Below are positions 43,303-54,293 of a stretch of 64,000 bases of DNA, one piece after another. Within the stretch, counting starts at the first letter, position 1, and each line of letters begins with the position of its first letter. The notes beneath the pieces were generated by a model. The model was given only the letters and a program-made list of their open reading frames with translations, was not told where the DNA came from and did no database searches. Location of the stretch: positions 5,758,001 through 5,822,000 of the forward strand of contig NW_026974141.1 of the NCBI RefSeq assembly GCF_037042905.1. Reading direction: 5' to 3'. The DNA is from Lytechinus pictus. Its lineage: Eukaryota; Echinodermata; Echinoidea; Temnopleuroida; Toxopneustidae. The position numbers and the translations under genes are program-made.

Positions 43303-44788
43303 CCGGGTTATGTTTGATGTTCTCTGGATCCAGTTTCACTCCTTCCTTCTCCAAGTATTCTCTCAAATAGCGTTCCCGGCGATCGCGAATATTCTCTGGC
43401 ACGGGAAGGCCTTCTTCATCCCCCGGAAAGCGGCATTCTGCCGGCCATCCGCTTGCTTCTTGTTTCACCTTCAAGAATGTGTTGATGTATCCAGAGAACA
43501 AACCCCCCGTCTTGGACTCTGGATCGTATTGCGTCGTTTCCGAAAAATGCCACACTTCGAAAATCTTGCCCATGGTGTAGCCTTTGCTCAAGGCAAGTTT
43601 GACTTCGTCGGTCACCCACGTCCCTTCCATCATCCTCTCTTTCTCGGTGTGGGTGCACGGTGTCTGTTGTTTTTCGATCGCGCATGTTCTGCATAAAGCG
43701 AACATCAATTTTGAGGACGTACCTGGCGGGCGGTAAGGTATGACGGGATGATACAGTTTCCTCGGAGGGAACAGTTGGCATTTGATCAAACCTTCATACT
43801 CTTCGATGTTGGAAAAATTTTCGGTGATGATCTGCGGGTGTCCAACGGGATATTTGCCGACCTTGTTCACCCATGGATAGAGACTGCAGACGTCAACATA
43901 GCCAATTTTTTCCAATTTGCTGGATTTGTAGTACAGGCGGGAAGCCCCCGTCCTCCCTCCATAGAAGGCATCGCGTGGATCGAGAGGGGTTCTGATGGTC
44001 TCTTTGAAGACCTTGAAGAATTGAAAAAAGTCTGCATTCTCTTTGAGTTGGCGTTGGAAATCGTGCTCCCAGATAACTTCCACGGTGTACCCCTTGTTTC
44101 GGATGGCTCTTTCCCGCTCAATCGTTTTATGGTACACGCTTTCTACCGTGTCGGCCGTTCCAGGAACCAGGATATCCCTCCTCTTGAAGCAGGTTGTGCA
44201 TCCGTGCCAAAGACACCCGTAAAAGTCGTACACCTTTGTCCCATCGAACCCGTCAGCCAGATAATTGCCTATGCGCGCTTCTCCTCCGTTCAGCGCGTGC
44301 TGGATGTCAACACCTCTGGTGTAAGAGAGCCATTTGAGCCAACACATGGCTTTGAGGGAATGGTTGTGTTTGGGGGTGTAGCCTTGGGGTGGAATCAACG
44401 CGATGGTTTCCTCGGGCAGAAAATTGGTCCGGTAGACGCGGCTGCAGACAGAGGCGATCGTGACGTCATCTTTGAAAGGGTCGATCCCCGACGCTTCAAT
44501 GAAGGAATCACGAAAGGACATGCATCCTCTCATCAAAATATCCACGTCACTGTGACAGTAGGCTAGCATTTCCTCTTCCAGGTTATAATGGACGTTGGCC
44601 TGTTTGATGTACCATTCCTCAAATTTCTTCCTAGCGCCATCTTCTTTCATGCCTTCAGGGTCGAAATATTTCTTAGGAGGTATCGGACCTTGGTAACCCT
44701 GGTTGACCTTGGTGTTGAAAAGATGGGGGAAATAGCCTTTCCTCATTTCCGTCAAGCCGAAGGTTTTGGGGAATTTGGCTAATGGCAT
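43303..44788 (-). CDS. PolB exon block 3 (late exonuclease and palm motif A)
   Basis: It follows the frame break. MPLAKFPKTFGL, GYFPHLFNT and the ExoIII-type YCHSDVDIL (about 44541-44561) finish the exonuclease. A TPR-type insertion region and motif A DVCSLYP come next, ending at the donor. It includes a conserved GYHPH/FYGCLWHGC-like segment as in other Polinton polymerases. No internal stop. Confidence 0.88.
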
Positions 44789-46682
44789 AGCCAGGCATTG
44801 TGGGCGATGGCCCGTCTACCAGCGTGAAGCGGGTCAGAAAACAACCACTGGCAAAATACATCTCGACAACCATCTCCTTGGAACACCCACTGTCGTTGCA
44901 CGCACACGTTACACTCTCTGTCCACGTCTTGCCAGCAGATGGCGCACACACGGTAGGCAACGCATAAATTTGCAACGTGTTTGTAGATTTTCCCCAATTT
45001 GTTTTCACCCACCTCTTCATCTTGCCGGCATTCGAAGTCGTAAAAGATGTAGGAAGGGATGGAATTTCTGCATAGTTTTATCCACGACTTGCAGGCTTTA
45101 ATCTTGGCTTTTACGGTCTGTGTCGGATCGGCATCAGCCTCCAATTCGTTCAACAACTCCTCGAGAATCTTAAGCTTTATTGCCAGTGAAACGTAGGTCC
45201 GCTGTAAGCTTCCATTACCACTATCCTTACTACCACCCTCATCAGGCAGATTGACCGAGTGTTTGGTAAATGCTTCGATGAACCTATCCATACCTTCCAT
45301 GCTTTCTTTGAGATCTTCCCGTGCCAGAGGTTGCATGTAACACGAGTGAATGTCATCGCACGAAACTTCCAGTTTACAACGCGGGCAGTATCGCATCCCA
45401 CAGACATGCTTTTTCCTCGTTCCTCCCTTTATTTGGTCGATCATCACCCCGCAATCCTTGCATCTGAACAGCCGGCTGCATACCGACACCTCCCTTCTGT
45501 TATGTTTTCCCTGACCGCCTTTTTCATCCCCTTCATTTTTTTCTTCTTCATCATCTTCTCCTTCTTCTTCTTCTTCATTACAATCGTTGATTTTTCCTTC
45601 CCGTTTATGATTCTCAAAGCAGTCCGTGCTCTTAAAGTACCGGCGGCAGTCGGGGCAATGCACCCACTCTGTGAGCTCGCACGGACCCCTGCGACAGCAG
45701 ACACATCTAGCCGAACACACGTGCTGCTTCTTTACGCTATATCCTTTCAAACAGTGTTGACAATATCCATTCTGTTCCAAAAAAGCTGGCATCGAGGTGA
45801 TGACATCATAATGGTCTTCGTAATGGTAAAGGTACAGCTGCTTTGATTTAGGAGGTCCAGCGTAGAGAATTTCATTGAATGTGTCCTTGGAATAGACCAC
45901 GATCTGGTAATCGGGCAAGATTTCCTGGAACGCCTTCAACTCGTCGATTCCGCAGGCTGCATCGACTGGCACGCCCGACATATCGTGCAGACGGTACGCC
46001 TCTGCTTTTTGAGGCGTGTCGGATCGACTGACGGATCTAAAATCAGAAGCCGCCTCGTCGTTGTCATTACGGCGAGCGTGAGCGATGGCCACGGCGAGAG
46101 CCCGTGCGCAGCACGTGCTGTCCCGATTCTTGATGCGCACAAAGCAACGTTTTCTCTTCAGCCATTTTTGAAAAACAAGTTTAGGTATACCGTGATTGCC
46201 TCTCCCCGCTGGCATGGCAATGTGAATGAACGAAATTTCAAATCCATCTTCTTCGGTGAGAAACCCTGCGTTGGATTGTAAAACGCCCTCTATAGCTAAC
46301 ATGACCCGTTCGATGGAGAACTGATCGTTTCGCATGATGGGAATCCAAATCGGTGCTCTTAACCCGCCACCATCGATGACCATTCCGATTCTATCGTGCG
46401 ATTGAACGCCGTCTCTCATCAAAGAAAAAATACTCTCGAGTAGCGCTTGCACGACCTCGTTAGCCCCATGATGGTGTAATAGAGCATCCAAGGGGCGTAC
46501 CACGATGGTATAATCAACGGCTTCAGTTTTAAATCGCCCTACCTTGCGTGCCTTGTGTCCATCCACCCGATAGAATCTACGCATGGTCTCTTTATCCAGT
46601 ACAACACCCTCTTCCAGCGCGGCCAAGTTGGGATCAAACATGTCCTCAACGTCATCCGCAGTACCGCCGCCTTCCCGATCAT
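44779..46682 (-). CDS. PolB exon block 2 (OTU-like domain, zinc-rich linker, ExoI, start of ExoII)
   Basis: It begins after acceptor ATCCTAG at 46683-46689. An N-terminal module has NRDSTCCARALAVAIA (Cys near 46112) and LYLYHYEDHYDVITS (His near 45800), the Cys/His pattern of OTU-like cysteine proteases. A cluster of CxxC pairs follows (CQHC, CVCC, CPDC, CKDC, CPRC). YIFYDFECRQDE at about 45022-45057 is ExoI. The block runs through AIAHN and stops eight codons later because of the frameshift. The apparent hydrophobic start upstream of 46682 is intron read-through. Confidence 0.85.
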
Positions 46683-47556
46683 CTAGGATTATAAAAAGTA
46701 GATAAATAAAAAAATAAAAAAAAATAAAATGTAAATATATATTTGTATATACAATAATAATACGATGGGGGAGAAAAATCTTTCCAGAGCTCCTGAATTG
46801 GGTCAAACAGGTCGCCAACTCAATGACCATCTACGATAATAAAAATTTAATAAAAAATGGAAATAACAAATATTCGTTTCATGCCACTGGGTCCTTTATG
46901 AAATACTATCGCAATAGCCCTCGCGCAAGATCTATAGCTTCAATTCCAATGTGAGAAACAATTAAAAACAAGAGCGTCGGTGACAGCGGGTTACTACAAA
47001 CACGAGTATACACAGTGTTTAGTAATTCTATCCTGATAAGTAAATTTATCGTTTACACTAATACGAGAGCATAAGCCTAGAGTTTGTAAAAGATTCTTAC
47101 CTTTTAATTTTCCGATCGGTGATTAAAACACAATTATCGGTGAGATTCGGATTTTTCCTCGAACCTACAAGTTTTATTTCCCATCAAATACCAAATCAGC
47201 GGCGTCGTCTTCCCTTCTCAGTTCTTCGCTCACTGACACCCACGTTTCCCCCAACCGCGTCCAATAGGGGGTTCCGATATATGGCTCCCTCCACCATGCG
47301 AATACTATCCACACCGTGACCAACATCGTTGATAAAATGGAAACAAACAAAAGCGAATAATAGGGTCTTTGCTTCGTGATACGACGTATTACTGGTTCAA
47401 AAACTTTTTGCGTGTGATTATATAGTAATCGATCGTCATGATTATTTCACGCGGACCCCGCCCGTGTTTAATTAAATTCGTGTTGGGGTCAAAATGACTA
47501 CTATACCTCGAATTTCTAATTTCTCCCCTTCACTAATAAGGATAGCAAACGCTTAC
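46683..47556 (-). other. PolB intron 1 (874 bp), contains a small membrane-protein-like ORF
   Basis: Donor GTAAGC at 47556-47551 after CGAG, acceptor TAATCCTAG. Phase 1 fits both exons. It holds the 50-aa ORF at 47174-47326. An alternative is that this ORF is an alternative first exon. Confidence 0.8.
47174..47326 (-). CDS. Small membrane-protein-like ORF A (50 aa)
   Basis: It starts MLVTVWIVFAWWREPYIG and then has an acidic tail (EELRREDDAADLVF). The same frame is open upstream to 47446 and adds a hydrophobic YYSLLFVSIL, giving a possible transmembrane segment, but without an ATG. It lies inside PolB intron 1 and is clearly related to ORF B upstream of PolB exon 1. Function unknown. Confidence 0.5.
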   Translation of the reverse strand: MLVTVWIVFAWWREPYIGTPYWTRLGETWVSVSEELRREDDAADLVFDGK

Positions 47557-47758
47557 CTCGATTTTCATCCCCATCATGACCCTCCATCGCGTCCATATCA
47601 GACCTCGCGTCCCGTTCTTCATCCTCGATGTTCTCTTCCCGCATCCTCTCCACCACCTCTGCTCTGGCCTGCCTCTGCCGCTCCGTTGCTCTCCTCCTTC
47701 GCTCCAGAAGCAGACGAAGCATGGCTTCGTCCTCGGTGCTCCACTGCGTTTGACTCAT
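47557..47758 (-). CDS. PolB first coding exon
   Basis: ATG 47758; an arginine/glutamate-rich coiled-coil-like start (LLLERRRRATERQRQARAEV), then an acidic stretch ending in DENR before the donor CGAG/GTAAGC. Its ATG overlaps the stop of ORF B (ATGA arrangement). Confidence 0.75.
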
Positions 47759-47898
47759 GATTCACCTTTGGACCGGCAAATACCTTTCTTCCTTTCCTCT
47801 TCATACGCTTCCCACACTTTCTCCCAGTTCCTCCAAAATTCAAAACCTATGTACGGCTCTCACCAAAGCGCAAACAACATCCACACGGTTATCAACAT
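47755..47898 (-). pseudogene. Small membrane-protein-like ORF B with an in-frame stop
   Basis: Homologous to ORF A: MLITVWMLFALW, then TGA at codon 13, then EPYIGFEFWRNWEKVW, versus MLVTVWIVFAWWREPYIG in A. The frame closes at TGA 47757-47755 overlapping the PolB ATG. It is a tandem paralogue that was inactivated, or a leader in which the stop is functional. Confidence 0.5.
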
Positions 47899-47984
47899 GG
47901 CATGTAGATAAATTGGTGTTCCTGCGGCAGAGCTGTTCTGGTTAGTCCGAGGTCCAGAATGCGCCGGGTGTCCAAGTTGGCGGG

Positions 47985-47991
47985 TTTTATA
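47985..47991 (-). promoter_or_regulatory. TATA box upstream of ORF B / PolB
   Basis: TATAAAA on the minus strand, 87 bp before the ORF B ATG and 227 bp before the PolB ATG, just inside the right TIR. A second TATAAAT lies in the TIR itself. Confidence 0.5.
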
Positions 47992-48120
47992 GCACGCGCT
48001 GCTTTTTACTCTTTCTTTAAGATTCACCCCCATCATTTATAGGCGAGGGCGCGGGAGATCACCCCACGCGGAGGTTAATTAAATTTCCTGTAGATCGAGT
48101 CCCTACGTGGACTCATATCC

Positions 48121-48433
48121 AATTAAGATGGCGTCCCCACGCGGAGTCATTATCCAATTAAGACGGCGTCCCCACGCGGAGTCATTATCCAATTAAAATC
48201 GCGTCCCCACGCGGAGTCATTATCCAATTAAGATGGCGTCCCCACGCGGAGTCATTATCCAATTAAGACGGCGTCCCCACGCGGAGTCATTATCCAATTA
48301 AAATCGCGTCCCCACGCGGAGTCATTATCCAATTAAGATGGCGTCCCCACGCGGAGTCATTATCCAATTAAGATGGCGTCCCCACGCGGAGTCATTATCC
48401 AATTAAAATCGCTTCCCGCGCTCCATTATCCAA
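48121..48433. repeat. 35-bp minisatellite in right TIR
   Basis: Eight good units (CCCCACGCGGAGTCATTATC every 35 bp from 48136) plus one degenerate unit, so one more than on the left. Confidence 0.95.
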
Positions 48434-48516
48434 TTTCCTGTTTACCGCGTACCCAAAGGTCAAAGGTCATGATTGACCGGAAGGTGGGGTCACGGGGTCC
48501 ACAGTGACCGGAAGTT

Positions 48517-48556
48517 GGGTCAAAGGTCAAAGGTCAAAGGTCACTCAAAGGTCAAG
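48517..48556. promoter_or_regulatory. AGGTCA direct-repeat array in right TIR
   Basis: Mirror image of the left tract: AGGTCAAAGGTCAAAGGTCA, spaced by one base. A second pair occurs at 48455-48471. Confidence 0.5.
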
Positions 48557-48584
48557 TTGGTATGAGGTCTCATCCTTAACTACT

Positions 48585-48590
48585 GATCCA
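48585..48590. repeat. 6-bp target site duplication, right
   Basis: GATCCA directly after the ACT terminus, identical to the left copy. Confidence 0.9.
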
Positions 48591-48990
48591 GGTTGTGCCA
48601 AATGGGTGTTTAGAGTGATAAAACCAAAGTGAAGTTCATTCTCAGCACTCAGGTGCTGCAGCAATGAGCGTTTGCCAGATGATTTATGTTTTGGCCAGGT
48701 ATTGAACAAATTTATAGGGAGATGTACAGTTTGTCTAAATGTCAGAAACAAACCACAGAGAGAACATGGGAAACATGGTGTTGGCATGACACGAGAAGCA
48801 TGGCGTTGGCCAGCTCTTATGCAATTTCGGAGAAAATTTGCCTAAATGTATGTTTGTGTGTTATCCTCTCTACCAGAGTCCATATCTCTCTTTCAACCAT
48901 GAACATTTTGATTGTTTGAACATATTAATGATTATTGTAGGTTTTTCAGTTACCCGCCAACACGATTAACATCATTCAAATAAAACGCCT

Positions 48991-49150
48991 CACCTGGTTT
49001 ATGGCATTCGACAAATGCTTGGTATTGGGATGAATATGAACGAAACGTGACACAGCTTAGATGTTCAGCTTAGACTACGTATATGTAATCTTCCACCAAA
49101 TTCATTTTGAACGAACTGCCATGGTCAATGATATCCCATTAGTTAATACA
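48991..49150 (+). repeat. Unidirectional dispersed repeat, copy 11
   Basis: CACCTGGTTTATGGCATTCG, AAATGCTTGGTATTGGGATG, GTAATCTTCCACCAAATTC and ATGATATCCCATTAG. Confidence 0.6.
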
Positions 49151-49735
49151 AGACATGTAATCCAGCATTATGCGCAGGATCAAGATTATTTGTAAGAAGT
49201 TGCCAGGTTTTGCATTATATTTCCATTTTCAAATGCTGTTGTCATACGTTCGCCTTGTAGCATGCAGCTTTAGTCGATGATCACAATTCATCATTACTCA
49301 AACAAGGTGAAATAATGGCAACTGAAAGTCTCAAACCATTCTGTGTAAAAATTGATACAACCTACCATTACCACGAAACATAACGTTCAGTCGAAAATTA
49401 TCATCAAATCTATGTTCCGTGCTTAAACCATACCAACGAATACTTTCAAGAAATAATTAATGTGAGACGAATGTTCTGCCCGAAACCCCGTGGTTCATAA
49501 TTTGCTATATACCGGCAGATTGTTCTGCAAATATGAAACTGCAGTGTTTTTTGCTGACGCCCAGATATCAGACTAACATTGCAGGTTCTTTGCCGTAAGT
49601 TTCCTGACCAAGGAATCGTCATGCTGATCAAGGCATAGATGAGAACTGGAAAATCATGGTTTATCAGAAGAAAAAAAAATAGATTAAACTATAAATAAAA
49701 CAGCCTTTTCCCCTTTTTCAACAGACCTGGGGCCC

Positions 49736-49878
49736 GTTGCAGAAAGAGTTGCATTCAATCGCAACTCTAAAAATCATGTGCGACTTGATTTTCAACCAAT
49801 CAACAGCGCGCATTTCGGACTTGCGATAGATTTTTTGACTTCCGTTTAAACGCAACTCTTTCTGCAACGGACCCCGGT
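49736..49878. mobile_element. Short palindromic MITE, copy 1
   Basis: GGGGCCCGTTGCAGAAAGAG at the left and CTCTTTCTGCAACGGACCCC at the right are inverse. The inside reads CAATCGCAACTCTAAAAATC and ACCAATCAACAGCGCGCATT. About 140 bp. Sister copy at 57175. Confidence 0.8.
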
Positions 49879-50835
49879 TCTGTTAAATCGCAGAAAAAAT
49901 CCTGTTTTATGAATTTAGAGAATGATTCTGTTATTGCTTTCTGCAGAATCTTCTGGTTTTTCTGTAAGAGCAAGTTTTTTTAACAGTGTAGAACTAGTCA
50001 TAATTATACGAGTCACAGGCTACACCCCCACCTCCCTTGCCGGTCCTCCAGCCATGAAAAAGATTTCTGTAAAGTAGCATTGCAACTCAATGCATCCTAC
50101 ATGTCCTAGTATGCTATCTTCCCGTCCATAAGAAAGCCGGCGAGTTAAGCTCTTGTAAATGCTTTTATTTCCTTGGTTATTGATGAGATATTAATAGCTG
50201 CGTAGACAGGTAGAGTGTTAATTAAATCTTCAAGTGTATATGGAAATATGATCTTTTAGCCGGCTGAACGCGTTTGAGAGTTGGGTGTTAGACAAACAAA
50301 TGTAGCTCTGGCATTGGTTGTTGTCCTCTGCCGCCGTAATACAATCATGACAATAGGCAGGTTCTAGAATATTTGTAATTGATAATGTACTTTCTTTCCG
50401 TGACCGATTCTCTAGGAAATAAATGATTAGTAAACACATCCACCCACCATTCGATTATATTGACTTCCTTCCTTTTTCGTAAGCACATTTTTAATTGAAA
50501 ACTTGGCAGATTACAAGCATGTTGCTAATTCATCACAGGCTAATTGGTTTCAGGAGCAGCAATTTTGGAATACGGTAATTATAAACCCTGTTGAATCTTG
50601 CTCAAAGTCGATTTGTACGTATGAAATAAAAAAAAACATTTTCGAAATTGAAACTTTAATAAATATTATGGTTATTACAGTACTTAAAGCCTGACTTAAA
50701 TTTTGAATCTTTTAAGAGTAAGCGTTCCGTAGAGTCACGTAGACAGTTATTCACATTACTTTGAAAAATTTTAAGTCATCGTAAAACCTTGTATAAATCC
50801 AAAGATATTCCTTTTTTCAAGAGTTTGATCAATAT

Positions 50836-50965
50836 CACCTGGTTTGTGGCACCTAAAGAATGCTTGGTATGTGTTTGACATTGGATCATACGTGCACAAT
50901 GGGGCACAATCGATGCCTGTGTTGCGTACGTTAAAAGCAAAATTATACACAATCGTCATGTAGTG
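50836..50965 (+). repeat. Unidirectional dispersed repeat, copy 12
   Basis: CACCTGGTTTGTGGCACC, GAATGCTTGGTATGTGTTTG and CAATCGTCATGTAGTGATCG; the tail is absent. Confidence 0.55.
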
Positions 50966-51900
50966 ATCGGGCTGATATTTATATGTATCTTATACCTCTG
51001 TGGCTTCATTTTCTTCTACATATGGATGAACCGTCTCCAAACCTAGATCCGTCAATATCATTCCATGTTAAATTGTTATCAGTTGGGGGAAGAGCTTCGG
51101 ATTGAACTAAGTGTCATTTAACTCAAGTTGAGCAACTTATCAACTCAGAAGGTGTAGGATAAAACTAAACCCTCATCATTGACTTTAAAGTAGCTCGTGA
51201 CAGCAAAAGGATTCGAGAGAGTCTCTATGGATGAATAAGATTGAATTTTTGATGGATTGGCTATTGATGACGTCAGGAGGGGCGAATAGAATCGAAACGA
51301 TCTAAGTCATGAAAACATGACTGCAGGTCAGTATAATCTTAAAGATTGTATTAATTATCATTATTTTTAAGGCAGTAAGAGGCAATGAACAATAATGTAT
51401 AATTTCCTAATGTTGGGAAAATATAATGGTATGTGTAAGCGACACGTGGGCAATGCGCAATTTACTCGAAAAAGGCTTGAAGACCCAACCACGATAATTC
51501 CCAAGTACCGAGAACTAAGCATCAAAATAATAATAATAATATAATAATACATAGCAAAATATAATATTAGGACAAAGAATTGCAACATCATTGCTGTTAG
51601 TTTTGGGGAGAAGGTGTTAACCCTTATATTCTAACAATAATAGAACAACCACGATTAGTTCCGCGTGTTAACTTTCAGGACCACCCCACCCCCGCTCCCC
51701 CCCCTAATCAATCCCCACCACTCGTCAGTGCAACATATATGTATATAATTACAGCTGGTTATTAATCAATTTTTGAACCTACAAAACTTTGACATGACAC
51801 CACTGTCCGTGAAAGCTATAAAATGAATGATCCAAGATATTCGCATATTTAGAGGGGTAGCCACCTGTTTGCTCCTGTTTTTTTTCTTCAAATTACTCCT

Positions 51901-51945
51901 CATCTGGTTTGTGACATCCGAAGAATACTTGGTATTTTTTGTTAG
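51901..51945 (+). repeat. Unidirectional dispersed repeat, copy 13 (fragment)
   Basis: Only the head survives: CATCTGGTTTGTGACATCCG and AATACTTGGTATTTTTT. Confidence 0.45.
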
Positions 51946-53209
51946 GGTACGGGAAGAGCAGCCTCGGGGGTGTGAAAAGCGACAGTTACTAGTCAAACTG
52001 CGAGAGGTGATGTACTAAATTGGCAAGCAATTGGGAAGGCATGGGGAAGCACGAGTGTGTGTGTATGTGTGGGGGGTGCGCTATGCAATTTTGACAGACG
52101 TGTTTCAAGCATATCTCATTATTTACGTCTCGGATCGACCTGTAATGTCTCCATCAGCCCTTGCTCGGTTTAAGTTCGAACATTACAATGTCTATGCCAA
52201 AGTTCATTACATGTGGCACTAAGTTTTAAATTTCGGGCTGCGATGTGCCAATCAAAGAGTTGAAGTAATGAACCAGCAGGCTGGGATGATTTTTTTTAAT
52301 TTAGACTCGCCAGCATAAGGTAACTGACTTCGAACATGCAAGCATAATAGAGGATGTTCGTTTATAGGTTTTTGAAAATCATAAAACCTATGAGTGTAGG
52401 ACTGGGATTGTCGATAACCTCGTCAACCGAAAGGAAACCTTTATTCTGAATTTGGTCACATTGGTTTTTTCTGACTTTGTAATGCGTTAGACCGACGGAC
52501 TCGCATGACGGACCTTTTGATACAGTATGTATAAGTAAATGACTTTCTTGTCATTTTTATACAATTAGGATATCAAGTGCTCTACTCTCGGGGATGGCAG
52601 CAGCAGTGATGATTACAGTGGCCTGTACAGGGCAGCGGGAGAGTGCTGACGGTGCGATTTTTTTTATCAGTATCTAAAAGAATGTCTAATTATTTTTTTA
52701 TTATGCCACTAATTTATTGTTATTACTATCTTTTTTGGAGGGGAGGGGGTAAAACAATTACGACCGGATTCAGAAATGCGTGCGTGTTCTTTTTTAAGAT
52801 TTTTAAAGCTGTTGTAGGATTTGCATTTCTGAAGATTATCTATATTCACATCTTAAATCAATATACAAATAAAGTAAAAAATTGTCATAAATCAATTTTT
52901 TTTTAAGAAAACAAAACAAAAACAATACCTAACCCAGGACAAAAAAGTCATTGAAAAGTATATATTTTTCGTACCCCCCTCAAAAAAAAACTCCTACAGT
53001 TCAAGTGGAAGTTAACATATACATGCCTTACTAAAACACAGTTGGTATATTTTGAAGGATAAGCTTAAACATTTTGGACATTTAAGACCCTTTACCGAAA
53101 AAGGGAATTTTTTTTTTTTCGAAGTATCTACAATATCGTAAAGAATAATGTAGAGGCTGGTATCATATTGGTCAAAATCCTTTGTCTAGAGATTATACTA
53201 TGTCCATAT

Positions 53210-53460
53210 TTGCAATATCGAATAAGTAATGTTTGGTTAGGTACGCATCGTATTCATGATTACAAACATTGCTTAGAAATGGACCAAATCTTTGGTCAAA
53301 ATGTCAAAGATTTTAAGCTCGCGCTTCGCTCTAGCGTCAAATGTTTAGGTAGATGGCCACCTTATTCTGTTATTCATGATTATCCAAAGTACTCATAATG
53401 TCAAAATTTTAGGTCAGAATGCCTACTATTTTCAGCTTGCGCTTTTCGCTGGCATCAATT
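53210..53460. repeat. Degenerate tandem repeat of about 115 bp, part 1
   Basis: Successive units share GTCAAAATTTTAGGTCA, ATTTTCAGCTTGCGCTT and ATTCATGATTA. The same unit resumes at 54290-54490, so the segment between is an insertion. Confidence 0.65.
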
Positions 53461-53802
53461 GTTCGGATAGTGTTGTACAACGCCTACTTAGCTTGTTGTA
53501 CGCGAGCAAATGGGAGGCTGAATGTCAAACATTCGTACCGTTGCACAAAAGACGTACCATCCAAAACGTACCGTTGCACGGGTTTAGGAGGTGACGTCAC
53601 AATACGATTTAATTCATTGCGCTCGGTAAAAATAAACAATACGCGTATAAGCCAGCTAAATGCGCAAGGCTGCCCAAGGTCATGTGCGCTTGTGGGATTT
53701 TGCTTTCTTCTTTCGGTATTTTTGCTCCCTTTTCATAGATTACTATAGGGATAAACTCTTTGTTTTTCATAATTTCGCAAAATTCCGAGGCGTTGTACAA
53801 CA

Positions 53803-53966
53803 TAAATAGCGAATATTCTTATTCGTGCAATGGTGCGAGATTTCGCATTCGGTGAAAGAAAGAAACGCTCTATTCAACTCTGCTCACACCTCATTGAATA
53901 GAGCATCTTTCTTTCACCTCATGCGAAATCTCGCACCATCGCACTCATACCTATTCGCTATTTGTA
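53803..53966. repeat. Fold-back element with arms of about 70 bp
   Basis: AATGGTGCGAGATTTCGCAT and GGTGAAAGAAAG on the left pair with CTTTCTTTCACC and ATGCGAAATCTCGCACCAT on the right, around TCTGCTCACACCTC. A further pair, GTTGTACAACGCC (near 53472) and GGCGTTGTACAAC (near 53790), lies outside and may mark a larger element. Confidence 0.75.
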
Positions 53967-53985
53967 TATCATCATCATAATATGT

Positions 53986-54293
53986 CATAAGTGTTATAAT
54001 CATTAGATTATTCTAAACATGCTTGAACTGTTTTCCTTCTGGCCCTGCTTTTATTGCATAAGTGTTATAATCATTAGATTATTCTAAACATGCTTGATGT
54101 GTTTTCCTTCTGGCCCTGCTTTTATTGCAATTTTTAACTATGGACTTATATTGATTTATATTCAGGGCCGTAGTCTTTCTTGAGGGGCGTCATTTTTCAA
54201 GCCTTTGTGCTTATGACTGTCCCTCCCATGTAATGATTATACCGTGAAATGATCATTTTTTGCATGGAAATAAAGAATCAATCAATCAATCAG
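53986..54293 (+). mobile_element. 3' end of a non-LTR retrotransposon with duplicated 70-bp block
   Basis: It ends AATAAAGAATCAATCAATCA, a polyadenylation-like signal plus ATCA tail. Upstream, CATAAGTGTTATAATCATTA is repeated at 53986 and 54057 with a 71-bp period. There is no coding part left. Confidence 0.6.

Larger units (their letters stand above)
42193..47758 (-). pseudogene. Protein-primed DNA polymerase B, split by two introns and broken by a deletion/frameshift
   Basis: Coding blocks on the minus strand are 47758-47557, 46682-44779 (to the frame break), 44788-43303 and 42929-42193. Introns 47556-46683 and 43302-42930 have GT...AG ends and matching phases. The order is: acidic N-terminus, OTU-like domain, zinc-rich linker, exonuclease, then palm with motif A (SLYP, about 43873-43893) and motif C (YYDTDS, about 42604-42625). 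Between the ExoII AHN (about 44794-44802) and the MPLAKFPK block (44788) only 8 bp remain, where the family has several dozen residues, and the frame changes. The remaining blocks look undamaged, so the lesion is probably recent. Confidence 0.9.
31358..48584. mobile_element. Polinton/Maverick virus-like transposon, full length
   Basis: It is 17227 bp, within the usual 15-20 kb. Seen directly: AGT...ACT termini, TIRs of 490 and 556 bp, and a perfect 6-bp target duplication. Its genes include PolB, retroviral-type integrase, adenain-like protease, FtsK/HerA-type packaging ATPase and both capsid proteins, i.e. the complete Polinton core set. Two genes read rightward from the left end and the rest read leftward. 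GC content is clearly higher than in the flanks over the gene block. The near-identical TIR sequences and intact target duplication imply recent insertion, yet PolB is disrupted, so mobility now would need help from another copy. Confidence 0.97.
48029..48584 (-). repeat. Right terminal inverted repeat
   Basis: Inverse of 31358-31847, ending CTTAACTACT. Apart from the longer minisatellite the two TIRs are nearly identical. The extra outer unit at 48410-48430 (GCTTCCCGCGCTCC) is unique to this end. Confidence 0.95.

Noticed and set aside
46690-46830. Hydrophobic N-terminus in front of PolB that looks like a signal or membrane segment
   Set aside because: It is read-through of intron 1; a good acceptor at 46683 and a matching donor at 47556 explain it.
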